Translations under genes and position numbers: made by a program
In this document: one piece after another, positions 17,601 to 25,385 of the stretch
Layout: each line of letters begins with the position of its first letter
Position numbering within the stretch: position 1 is the stretch's first letter
Notes under the pieces: generated by a model
Told to the model about the DNA's origin: nothing
What the model saw: the letters and a program-made list of their open reading frames with translations, nothing else
Database searches by the model: none
Origin: an uncultured Eubacteriales bacterium
GTDB taxonomy: Bacteria > Bacillota > Clostridia > Lachnospirales > Lachnospiraceae
Direction: 5' to 3'
Length of the DNA stretch: 32,389 nt
Assembly (NCBI GenBank): GCA_900319355.1
Contig: ONOC01000012.1
Coordinates: forward strand, 1 to 32,389

Positions 17601-17732
17601 CACATGGAGACTTCCAGCCTCGACACGCTCTCGCTTGTCCTCGGCGCAGCGGTGATACATTCGTCCTTCGCTACGCTCGGACTCATTAACCACCGGCGCC
17701 TGCGGAGGTCTCGGCCTGGGAGTCTCCATGTG
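17601..17732. repeat. 132-bp intergenic element with nested long-range base pairing
   Basis: The ends CACATGGAGACTTCCAG (17601-17617) and 17716-17732 pair over 17 bp with one G-U. Nested inside are GGCGC/GCGCC (17643-17647 with 17696-17700), CGGTG/CACCG (17650-17654 with 17691-17695) and GTCC/GGAC (17663-17666 with 17679-17682). The imperfect pair is G-U in plus-strand RNA but A-C in minus-strand RNA, so the plus strand folds better. No open reading frame of note and no T-run. It lies after the GT-C-like gene, in the 302-bp gap 17466-17767. Confidence 0.7.
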
Positions 17733-17767
17733 TTCCGTGGCTCTGGCGTACGTCTGAACTGTAACGA

Positions 17768-19510
17768 TTAAAGATCGCGCAGCAGGCAGCTCACCGCCGA
17801 TGCCATGGACAGTCCGAGAAGCGATACCAGGGATGACGTGTAGTAGAGCTGCCAGATCGCCCCCTTTGTCATCTCCGTGCCCCAGAGAAACTGAGAAAAC
17901 CAGTTGACGGCAAACGAATAGGCAAAGGCAATGGCCAGCATCATGAAGGCGAAAAAGAGGATGGCGGCATATGTGCCGCGGCTGCCGGAAACCTTTTTCC
18001 TGATCACCCGCACGAGCATCAGCAGGAACGAAGCCACGGCCAGGCAGGCAAAAATCACGTTGATCACGCGATACACGCGGATCAGCGCATTGCCGAAATT
18101 CACGGCCTTTTCAAGCGGCTCTGCCTCTCTTTCCGAATAATCCGTCAGATAGTCGACGCCGGTTAACGCTGCAGCCTGCTCACACCTGTCTTCCAGTGTC
18201 GTCTCGCCGGCGTTTCGAAGATCCGCCGACATAAAGGACAGGTCCGTCATCTGACGGAAATTGAAAGCCACACAGGGGAAAAGCATGCCGATTTCCTCCG
18301 GCGTCCTTCCCGCCGCGGAATGAAGCAGATAAATTTTGTGGTTCTTCTTCAGTCTGCCGGAAGCGAACGCCGCGCGAAGCTCCCCGTTCACCTGATGAAA
18401 CATGTCGCTGACCTGTTTTTCCGACTGCCACTGCCCCGTTTCCACAAGAGAGGATCTTAAGACCCAGGTCAGAAAATCACCGAAAATCGGGTTCGCCTTC
18501 AGATCATATCCCTGCCACAGCGAGTGGCGCATATTTTCAAGGATCTCCGGATGCGCACCCAGGGTCGGAGAAACCTCAAACGCTTTTTCCAGTGAATCCT
18601 CAGGCGCCGTATACTGATAATCCTGATCCGGCGAATCGATCTGATAAATCAGTGATACGAATTCCCCCAGCTCGCCGTCCGTTCTGGTCTGCACCTCCGC
18701 CACACCGAAATAGTGTCTGTTGATCTCCTTATATACCGCCGTTCCCGCCGCAAGCACCGCAAAAGGCAGAAACAGGCACACAGCACGGAAGATCACCTTC
18801 CGCACGGCCTCCCTGCCGGGATGCTTTTTCTCCCTTACCGCACGGATCAGGAAAACAAGGCACAGAACAGCCGCAAAGAACGCGAGACAGGCCAGATACC
18901 AGAGGCCGTCCTCCTTCAGATAATAGACATACAGAAACAGAACGGAGAACAGGATACTCTCAGTGAGAAGCCGGCGCATGGATCTGTTCCGGTCAGCGAG
19001 ATCCGCAAAAAATCCTGCCATGGCACAGAAAAGGAGAAGTGTAAACGGCGCGAGCACCGCATTTCTGTACAGTTTTGTGCCGACAGACGTATCAAAGGTA
19101 ACCGGGTGAAAGAGAAACCAGGTATACACAAACAGGGCAAAAACAGGTTTTCCCGAAAGTCTGCGCACCAGCAGATAGGCACTGAAAGCCGCCACGGAAA
19201 TGAGGATCCCCAGCGCTGCCGGATAGGACACATGAAGCACGCTGATCAGGTCCAGAAAAAGCGGGAAACTCATCACCTTCACCAGGGAATAAAAATTCGG
19301 CTCCAGAAAATGATGGTGAAGGCGTGCGTACTCGATCATCAGACTGTCATCCGTAATGAATCTCGACTCAAAATGAATGCCGAGCCGGACGCTGTAGATG
19401 ACACGGAGTATCGCAAGGACAGCGGCTGCCGCCAGGCAGATCCGCTCCGTCCGGATCCTGACGCTGTTTTCATTGTGTTCTGAGAGCCCGCTCTCTGCTG
19501 AAACATTCAT
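17768..19510 (-). CDS. Polytopic membrane protein, GT-C glycosyltransferase-like
   Basis: 580 residues from the ATG at 19510; an ATG two codons earlier leaves no space after GGAAGGAA. At least nine or ten hydrophobic segments. The layout resembles GT-C enzymes: a first membrane helix (about 24-42), then a short extracytoplasmic loop with an acidic pair Asp54-Asp55 in FITDDSLMIEYARLHH, then more helices. A large soluble loop lies at about 265-440, and final helices end the protein. GT-C proteins transfer sugars from lipid-phosphate donors outside the membrane. No close subfamily is recognised, so the sugar-transfer role is inference from topology and the DD motif. It is the last gene of the MocR-VWA-MoxR group, 115 bp after moxR, and may or may not share its function. 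Confidence 0.65.
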   Translation of the reverse strand: MNVSAESGLSEHNENSVRIRTERICLAAAAVLAILRVIYSVRLGIHFESRFITDDSLMIEYARLHHHFLEPNFYSLVKVMSFPLFLDLISVLHVSYPAALGILISVAAFSAYLLVRRLSGKPVFALFVYTWFLFHPVTFDTSVGTKLYRNAVLAPFTLLLFCAMAGFFADLADRNRSMRRLLTESILFSVLFLYVYYLKEDGLWYLACLAFFAAVLCLVFLIRAVREKKHPGREAVRKVIFRAVCLFLPFAVLAAGTAVYKEINRHYFGVAEVQTRTDGELGEFVSLIYQIDSPDQDYQYTAPEDSLEKAFEVSPTLGAHPEILENMRHSLWQGYDLKANPIFGDFLTWVLRSSLVETGQWQSEKQVSDMFHQVNGELRAAFASGRLKKNHKIYLLHSAAGRTPEEIGMLFPCVAFNFRQMTDLSFMSADLRNAGETTLEDRCEQAAALTGVDYLTDYSEREAEPLEKAVNFGNALIRVYRVINVIFACLAVASFLLMLVRVIRKKVSGSRGTYAAILFFAFMMLAIAFAYSFAVNWFSQFLWGTEMTKGAIWQLYYTSSLVSLLGLSMASAVSCLLRDL

Positions 19511-19625
19511 AGTCATTTCCTTCCGATGTTCCGACCCGATATATATTCCGGCCGCTTCGCCATATTCTTCCGCCGGATCCGGCTGTCTGCCCGTTCCGCA
19601 TTCCGTCCGGATTCATCTGCACTGC

Positions 19626-21194
19626 TCAGTCTGCCTTCCGCCCGGCTCCTGCTGCCTGCATTCTCTTCTTCAGCTTCGCATCAATTTCGTTCTCCCGCTC
19701 CGAGAGAAGGAACTGACGGTTGTATCTGAAATATTCCTCATTTGCATGCCGGTTCAGGAACTCGGCACTGTCATCACTGACGGTCAGCTCCGTCACCAGG
19801 AGAAGCATCTCATTGCCCGTGCCGAACGCATCCGCCGTAAAACGGAAGATGTGGCTGATGCGGGCATTGATCTGCGCCGTCTTCTTCTGCACAGCCTCTG
19901 CCTCTGCGGCAAAACGCTCCCGGATCACCTGAAAGCCGTCCGTCTGATCCTGATTCATCTGCTCCCGGAGCACCCCGGCGCAGGCTTCTTCAAAGCGGAC
20001 GGGATACGTCATTTTTCTTCTCTGATGCCGGGAGAGACCGCCGGAGGCTTCCTCCATCTTCATGATTTCCTTCTGGCCTTCCATGTCCTCCGAAAGAATC
20101 CGGATGACCTCCTCAGCATGCTTTCCCTCTGCCCGCTTCCTCAGTTCCCTGAGTCTTCCGTGAAGCTCACGAAGACAGTCCTCCTCAAGTACGGTCTCAC
20201 GGATCTCCGACATCACACTGTCGATGAGAAGTCCCATCAGGGTTACCCTGCCGTCGAACGGCGCTGCCGCAGCCCGCGACGCAATCTCGCGCCTCGTCTT
20301 CCTGTCCGGACCGTCCGGATCACCCCAGCCCGCCACAATTTCCCCGATGCGGTACTCGCTCCTGTACCGGTGGAACAGGCGGTAATAGGACGCAAACGCG
20401 CCGGCGATCCGGCTGTTATGAATATACTGGCTGATCAGCATCTCGTCGATCTCATAGCCCTTTTCCTCATAGAGCTTCATGGCATCCGACAGATCCTCCC
20501 AGCCCCTGGCCGTGACATAATTTTTGCCGTCGATCGTCGTCTCGATCCCGTAAAAATCATCCGGCTTCAGATCCAGGTAAGTCCTGATCGCGCGGTGAAC
20601 ACCCGCCTCGGAGGCATAGGCTTTCCAGACCGGATAGTCCGGCTCTGCCTCGATCACCTTCAGGCGGTCCAGCGTGGCGATATCGAATTCATGCACGGAT
20701 CGGTTATATTCGGGCGGATTTCCCGCTGTCACAACAACCCAGCCCTCCGGCACGCGGTGCGGACCGAACGTTTTGTACTGAAGAAACTGCAGCATCGATG
20801 GACCGAGCGTCTCCGAAACGCAGTTGATCTCGTCCAGAAACAGGATACCTTCCTTTTTCCCGCTTTTCTCCATGCATTCATACACGGAAGCTATGATCTC
20901 ACTCATGGTGTATTCGGAAACGTTATACTCCTGGCCGCCGTAGATTTTTGACGCAATAAACGGAAGCCCCAGTGCACTCTGTCTGGTGTGATGCGTCATG
21001 GAATAGGACACCAGTCCGATATCCATTTCCTGTGCGATCTGTGCCATGATGGCGGTCTTGCCGATGCCCGGTGCGCCGATCAGAAAAACCGGCCGCTGTC
21101 TCTCCACCGGAATCCGGTATCTGCCGTCCTCATCCTTCATCAGGTAGACTGACACTGTTTTCTTCACCTGATCCTTTGCCATCTGAATATTCAT
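19626..21194 (-). CDS. MoxR-type AAA+ ATPase
   Basis: 522 residues from the ATG at 21194, which has GGAG 9 nt upstream; a TTG eight codons earlier is less likely. Walker A GAPGIGKT (40-47), Walker B ILFLDE (117-122), sensor 1 region VVTAGNPPEYN (154-164) and the TLDRLKV arginine-finger segment place it in the MoxR/dynein-related branch. About 300 C-terminal residues form a charged helical region beyond the AAA core, longer than in minimal MoxR proteins. MoxR ATPases act as chaperones with a VWA partner, inserting metals or remodelling complexes. The VWA partner is encoded directly upstream with a 13-bp gap, and the Shine-Dalgarno overlaps that region, so expression is coupled. The client is unknown. 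Confidence 0.87.
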   Translation of the reverse strand: MNIQMAKDQVKKTVSVYLMKDEDGRYRIPVERQRPVFLIGAPGIGKTAIMAQIAQEMDIGLVSYSMTHHTRQSALGLPFIASKIYGGQEYNVSEYTMSEIIASVYECMEKSGKKEGILFLDEINCVSETLGPSMLQFLQYKTFGPHRVPEGWVVVTAGNPPEYNRSVHEFDIATLDRLKVIEAEPDYPVWKAYASEAGVHRAIRTYLDLKPDDFYGIETTIDGKNYVTARGWEDLSDAMKLYEEKGYEIDEMLISQYIHNSRIAGAFASYYRLFHRYRSEYRIGEIVAGWGDPDGPDRKTRREIASRAAAAPFDGRVTLMGLLIDSVMSEIRETVLEEDCLRELHGRLRELRKRAEGKHAEEVIRILSEDMEGQKEIMKMEEASGGLSRHQRRKMTYPVRFEEACAGVLREQMNQDQTDGFQVIRERFAAEAEAVQKKTAQINARISHIFRFTADAFGTGNEMLLLVTELTVSDDSAEFLNRHANEEYFRYNRQFLLSERENEIDAKLKKRMQAAGAGRKAD

Positions 21195-21207
21195 GTGATT
21201 TTTCTCC

Positions 21208-22896
21208 TCATGCGTCAAACACGGTCCGGTAAGCCCACCCGGGAATTCCCGGGATTTCCCAGCGGCTTTTCACAAAAACGAAGGCCACCGGATACTCCGG
21301 CCGCTCCTGCGGAAAAATCCCGTACCCGTCCGTGAAATAGAGCAGCCCCTGAAGGTGCGGAAACTCCCCGTTCCTTCTCAGCTGATCGACATGACGGAAA
21401 ACAGGCCGGAAATCCGTTCCTCCGGATCCCCGGATCTCCACTTTCTGCATGTACCGGTCGAAATCCTCCTGAGACCTGATGACGTCATCCCTCTGTATTT
21501 TACTGTCTGCCTGAATGATGTGCAGATTCAGCTTCCCGGTAAAAATCCCCGCTTCCTTCATCACATCCCATGTCCTGTGAAGAAAGCTCTCCACGATTTT
21601 TCCCTGGCAGGAACCGGACGTATCGATCGCAATGACAAAATCTCTGATGCGGTCGGTCTCGCGGTATTCCAGCGGCTCAATCAGCGGCATCCGGCCATAC
21701 AGTCTGAGGCCGTACATATAGTAGATATAATCAAATTCCTCCGAGCTGATATGAAGATCCTCCATCAGTCTGGCAAAACGCTGAAGAAAATCCGCATAGC
21801 TGTGCTTCTTCTCAAACGTGCCGGAAAAGACGCGGGAGAGCGAGCCCGGATCCAGGGACTGATTTTTCTCGTGCATTTCCATGTCATGCTGCACACCTCG
21901 GCTGATCGAGCGCCAGCGGCTGCCCTGTTCCTCGCCGCCCCGCCGGATGACCTCTTCCGGCATGTCCGCATCCGCAAAAAGCCACGGCTCATGCCTGTCC
22001 CTCTGCATCCGGCCTGCCATCTCCTGAAAAGTAAGGTCCGTCCCCGGAACACACCATCCGGAAAGCCGGGGCTGTTCCGGAGATTCCTGCATACTGCCGG
22101 ATGGCTTCTCTGCGCCGCTGCCGGATGGCTTCCCTGAACCGCTGCCGGACGCCTTCCCTGCGCCGCTGCCGGATGACTTCTCCGCGCCGCTGCCGGATGC
22201 CGGTAAGTCTTCCAGATACCGGTAGATTCTCTCTGCCGTGAAAGGTTCCCCGGTCTCTTTTTTCAGGAGATCCAGCTCTCTTTTCGTCTCCCAGTCATCA
22301 TCGAGTTTAAGCCCCGGTGCCTCCAGCGACAGCACGGCATACTCCACCGCCGCGTCCGCCGCAAAATCCCACACAGGTCTGTCCATATGCCGGTAATGAA
22401 AGGGATGCCGGAAAAGGCAGTGAAACATCATGTGCATATACAGCCGGGCCAGAAGAACGCTGTTCTTCACATACATTTCGATCACGGTCCCGGCGTCCGC
22501 ATAGATCAGCCTGCCGTCCGTGCCGACACCTTTTTGCAGCACCGGACGGCTGTCTTCTTCTCCGCCGCCGGAGGGCCTGTTCTGCAGGTCAGCTTTCGTC
22601 TCCCGGCGGACATTTTCCTGCGGGATGTTTCCCCGTGGTATACCACCCTTCGGGATGCTTCCCCGTGGTGTACTGCCCTGCGGGATGTTTCCCCGTGGTG
22701 TACTGTCCTGCGGGATGCTCTCCTGTACCTCCGGATCACAGAATGTGACCTGCATGGAAAAAAGCGCGCGGTTCATATAGGGCAGCGCCTCCAGCAGACG
22801 GTCCCGCGTCAGGTCCAGCATCTGCTCGGCGAGTCTGATATCCTCTGTGCTTACCCGCTCCGTTTTCTGCTGATCCGCTCTGCTTACTGTGTCCAT
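21208..22896 (-). CDS. VWA-domain / DUF2201-like protein, partner of the MoxR ATPase
   Basis: 562 residues from the ATG at 22896; the frame upstream of it overlaps the previous gene. The N-terminal half resembles the putative metallopeptidase part of DUF2201 proteins, but the expected HExxH is HMMFH (155-159), with the catalytic Glu replaced by Met and a further His164 nearby. The C-terminal half (about 418-545) is a VWA-like domain with a metal-ion-dependent adhesion site: DTSGS at 425-429, GGTD at 492-495 and FTDG at 521-524. Two low-complexity linkers are present: 10-residue repeats of the GSTPRGNIPQ type (about 60-95) and 8-residue SGSGAEKP repeats (about 234-268), both encoded by DNA tandem repeats. 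With the MoxR ATPase it forms a classic chaperone/adaptor pair. Confidence 0.85.
   Translation of the reverse strand: MDTVSRADQQKTERVSTEDIRLAEQMLDLTRDRLLEALPYMNRALFSMQVTFCDPEVQESIPQDSTPRGNIPQGSTPRGSIPKGGIPRGNIPQENVRRETKADLQNRPSGGGEEDSRPVLQKGVGTDGRLIYADAGTVIEMYVKNSVLLARLYMHMMFHCLFRHPFHYRHMDRPVWDFAADAAVEYAVLSLEAPGLKLDDDWETKRELDLLKKETGEPFTAERIYRYLEDLPASGSGAEKSSGSGAGKASGSGSGKPSGSGAEKPSGSMQESPEQPRLSGWCVPGTDLTFQEMAGRMQRDRHEPWLFADADMPEEVIRRGGEEQGSRWRSISRGVQHDMEMHEKNQSLDPGSLSRVFSGTFEKKHSYADFLQRFARLMEDLHISSEEFDYIYYMYGLRLYGRMPLIEPLEYRETDRIRDFVIAIDTSGSCQGKIVESFLHRTWDVMKEAGIFTGKLNLHIIQADSKIQRDDVIRSQEDFDRYMQKVEIRGSGGTDFRPVFRHVDQLRRNGEFPHLQGLLYFTDGYGIFPQERPEYPVAFVFVKSRWEIPGIPGWAYRTVFDA
22094..22201. repeat. 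24-bp in-frame tandem repeat, 4.5 copies
   Basis: Units begin at 22094, 22118, 22142, 22166 and 22190 (partial) and share the CTGCCGGAT start with a few differences. They encode the SGSGAEKP-type linker of the VWA protein. A unit of eight codons means copy-number change keeps the frame. Confidence 0.9.
22621..22724. repeat. 30-bp in-frame tandem repeat, 3.5 copies
   Basis: Units begin at 22621, 22651, 22681 and 22711 (partial), each starting CGGGATG. They encode ten-residue GSTPRGNIPQ-like units in the N-terminal linker of the VWA protein. Near-identity between units suggests recent expansion. Confidence 0.9.
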
Positions 22897-22921
22897 GCTC
22901 CGTTTTTCCTTCTGCCCAATT

Positions 22922-24112
22922 TTACTGAATCTCCCGCCGCCGGTTTTTCGCGGCTTCCTCAAGTTCCCTGCGCCGGTTCCTCCTGACACGGTTGATGTGC
23001 CGCTCAAAATCTCCGCTTTCGATCAGTTCTGTCAGCACATACTGCTCAAAGGTCGGTACCGTACTGGCATAAAATCCGACTTTCTTCTGAAACAGATCTG
23101 TCATGCCGGCGGGGAGGATCATATAGCCGATCCTGACAGACGGCCCGACCGTCTGCGTAAAAGTATTCAGATAGATCACCGACTTCTCCGGTTCCAGGGA
23201 AAAAAGAGTGTCCTCCGGCTTCGAGGACACCGTGAATTCCGAATCGAAATCGTCCTCGATGATAATGCCGTTCCGGGCGGAAGCCCAGTTGATATATTCT
23301 CTCCGCTTGGATGCCGTCGCCGTCACGCCGCTCGGGTAACTGTTGTAGGGCGTCACATGCAGCACCTCCGCACGGGTGCGCAGGAGCTCCGGGGTCAGGA
23401 TCCCGTCCGGGCCCATCTTCAGAAATTCACACGTCACCCCGTTGACCTCATACATCCGGTGGATTTTTTCATAGGAGGGATCCTCCAGGGCATAAATGCG
23501 CTGTCTGCCCAGCACCTGAACGACAAGACTGTACAGGTACTCGGATCCGGACCCGATGACGATCTGATCCGGACTTACCCGGATGCCGCGGCTTCTGGCG
23601 AGGTAGGAAGCCACGGCGCTGCGGAACTCCGGGAGACCGCCTGACGGAGATCTCTCAAGGATTTTTTCGCCGCGGGCCGTAAGGACCCTGCGCATCGTCT
23701 TCGCCATCACGCTGTAGGGCATCCGCTCACTGACCCGGCTCCGGCCGCGCGTCATCTTTGAGGGCGCTGACGGATCTCCGGACGCTTCCGTCGGTTTCAT
23801 GAAATGCGGTGTCCCGCCGGCCGTTTTCTCTGACGGTGCTGTCCCGTCCCCGATCACCGGAAGCACATCCGTATCCCGGTAAATAACGTAGTAGCCGCTT
23901 CTTTCCCTTGCATCGATATAGCCCTCATCGCAGAGAATCGCATACGCATGCTCCACCGTAATCACGCTCACGCCCGTCTCGGCCGCCACCAGCCGCTTCG
24001 ACGGCATGCGGGACTCATACGGATACACGCCTTCCGTAATGTCGTCGCGCATCTGCTCGTACAGCTGAATATAGGCACTTCTGTTATTTTCTTTTCTGAT
24101 CGTATATCTCAT
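22922..24112 (-). CDS. MocR/GabR-type regulator with a truncated aminotransferase domain lacking the PLP lysine
   Basis: 396 residues. N-terminal GntR-type winged helix (about 10-78: YIQLYEQMRDDI, MPSKRLVAAETGVSVITVEHAY, GYIDARERSGYYV). A linker follows, then a fold-type I aminotransferase-like domain (GGLPEFRSAVASYL, DPSYEKI, TPYNSYPSG, EDDFDSEF). The Schiff-base motif, normally GTFSKxLxPxxRxGY, reads NTFTQTVGPSVRIGY: Gln320 replaces the PLP-binding Lys. The protein also ends about 80-90 residues early, at HINRVRRNRRRELEEAAKNRRR, where relatives continue into the C-terminal small domain. No continuation is seen in other frames. It is therefore either a decayed regulator or one that works without PLP. 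It is 25 bp upstream of the VWA gene and probably heads that operon. Divergent from the DAHP synthase gene. Confidence 0.88.
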   Translation of the reverse strand: MRYTIRKENNRSAYIQLYEQMRDDITEGVYPYESRMPSKRLVAAETGVSVITVEHAYAILCDEGYIDARERSGYYVIYRDTDVLPVIGDGTAPSEKTAGGTPHFMKPTEASGDPSAPSKMTRGRSRVSERMPYSVMAKTMRRVLTARGEKILERSPSGGLPEFRSAVASYLARSRGIRVSPDQIVIGSGSEYLYSLVVQVLGRQRIYALEDPSYEKIHRMYEVNGVTCEFLKMGPDGILTPELLRTRAEVLHVTPYNSYPSGVTATASKRREYINWASARNGIIIEDDFDSEFTVSSKPEDTLFSLEPEKSVIYLNTFTQTVGPSVRIGYMILPAGMTDLFQKKVGFYASTVPTFEQYVLTELIESGDFERHINRVRRNRRRELEEAAKNRRREIQ

Positions 24113-24139
24113 TGCTGTTCAGGCTTTCCTTCCGTGGTC

Positions 24140-24168
24140 AGTTTACAGGAAATTCCCGGCTCCTGCAA
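24140..24168 (-). promoter_or_regulatory. Promoter of the MocR-VWA-MoxR group
   Basis: The minus strand has TTGCAG (24168-24163), a 17-bp spacer and TAAACT (24145-24140), about 28 bp upstream of the MocR-like start. It lies back to back with the DAHP synthase promoter, so a MocR dimer bound here could act on both. Confidence 0.6.
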
Positions 24169-24188
24169 TACGAAGACACATTCTGAGG

Positions 24189-24217
24189 TTGCGCACCGGC
24201 GGCCACATGTTTAAAAT
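24189..24217 (+). promoter_or_regulatory. Promoter of the DAHP synthase gene
   Basis: TTGCGC (24189-24194), a 17-bp spacer and TAAAAT (24212-24217), about 55 bp upstream of the start codon. Confidence 0.6.
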
Positions 24218-24272
24218 AGGTGAGAATGAAAAAACGACACGAAAAACAGACCATATAAGGAGGAAACGCCTC

Positions 24273-25310
24273 ATGGAGATGCAGATGAATTTCCTGCGCA
24301 AGCTTCCGATGCCGCAGGATCTGAAAAAGGAATTCCCGGTGGATATCCGGCTGAAAAAGATAAAAGAGCAGCGTGACAACGAGATTGCCGATATCTTCGC
24401 CGGAAAGGAAGACAAATTCCTGCTGATCATCGGCCCCTGCTCCGCGGACAATGAGCCGGCCGTCCTGGATTACATGAACCGCCTTGCCCGCGTTCAGGAA
24501 AAGGTTAAAGATAAAATTTTCATCATTCCCCGCGTCTATACAAATAAACCGAGAACCATCGGCAAAGGATACAAGGGAATGCTCCATCAGCCCGACCCGG
24601 AAAAGGGAGAGGATCTGCTTGCCGGCATCATCGCCATCCGCAAGATGCACACGGATGTGCTTGACCAGACGGGCTTCACCTGTGCCGAAGAGATGCTCTA
24701 TCCGGAAAATCACCGCTACCTCTCCGACCTGCTCTCCTACGTAGCCGTCGGCGCACGCTCTGTTGAGGACCAGCAGCACCGTATCGTGGCGAGCGGCATC
24801 GGCATTCCGGCCGGCATGAAAAATCCGACCGGCGGGGACCTGACCGTCATGATGAATTCCATCACGGCCGCCCAGGCACCGCAGCGTTTTCTCTACAGAG
24901 GCTGGGAGGTTCAGACGGAGGGAAATGCCAACGCGCACGCCATTCTCAGAGGCTACGTGGACAAATTCGGCAACAGCATGCCGAACTACCATTACGAGGA
25001 TCTCCGCCGTGTCCGCGAGCTGTATGACGAGCGCGAGCTGAGCAACCCAGCCGTCATCGTGGACTGCAACCACGCCAACTCCGGCAAGAAATACATGGAG
25101 CAGATCCGTATTGCGAAAGATGTCCTGCACAGCAGGCATATTTCCGACGACATCCGCCGCCTTGTCAAGGGCCTCATGATCGAGAGCTACCTCGTCGACG
25201 GCAATCAGAAGATCAGCGACGACATGGTCTACGGCCAGTCCATCACCGATCCCTGCCTTGGCTGGGAGAAAACGGAGAAACTCATCTACGAGTTCGCAGA
25301 TGAGCTCTGA
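24273..25310 (+). CDS. aroF: 3-deoxy-7-phosphoheptulonate (DAHP) synthase, class I
   Basis: 345 residues. Condenses phosphoenolpyruvate and erythrose 4-phosphate, the first step of aromatic amino acid synthesis. The ATG at 24273 follows AAGGAGG by 9 nt; the frame upstream runs through the promoter. Metal ligands are all present: Cys56 (IIGPCSA), His267 (DCNHANSGK), Glu304 (MIESYLVDG) and Asp326 (SITDPCLGW). Substrate-binding PRVYTNKPRT and GKGYKGML are intact. It has the length and N-terminal extension of the AroF/G/H (alpha) type, in which aromatic amino acids inhibit the enzyme through that extension; which one cannot be told. No other aro gene is adjacent; tex follows after 75 bp on the same strand. 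Confidence 0.95.
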   Translation: MEMQMNFLRKLPMPQDLKKEFPVDIRLKKIKEQRDNEIADIFAGKEDKFLLIIGPCSADNEPAVLDYMNRLARVQEKVKDKIFIIPRVYTNKPRTIGKGYKGMLHQPDPEKGEDLLAGIIAIRKMHTDVLDQTGFTCAEEMLYPENHRYLSDLLSYVAVGARSVEDQQHRIVASGIGIPAGMKNPTGGDLTVMMNSITAAQAPQRFLYRGWEVQTEGNANAHAILRGYVDKFGNSMPNYHYEDLRRVRELYDERELSNPAVIVDCNHANSGKKYMEQIRIAKDVLHSRHISDDIRRLVKGLMIESYLVDGNQKISDDMVYGQSITDPCLGWEKTEKLIYEFADEL

Positions 25311-25385
25311 TCCGCATCCCCGCTTCTTCATCATCAGCACACAGGAAAGGAAAACGCCGCGGCAGCGCTGCGGCACTGAACAGTT

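Noticed and set aside
22897..23007. 37-residue N-terminal extension of the VWA protein
   Set aside because: It overlaps the end of the MocR-like gene, is Gly/Lys low-complexity, and a better start lies at 22896.
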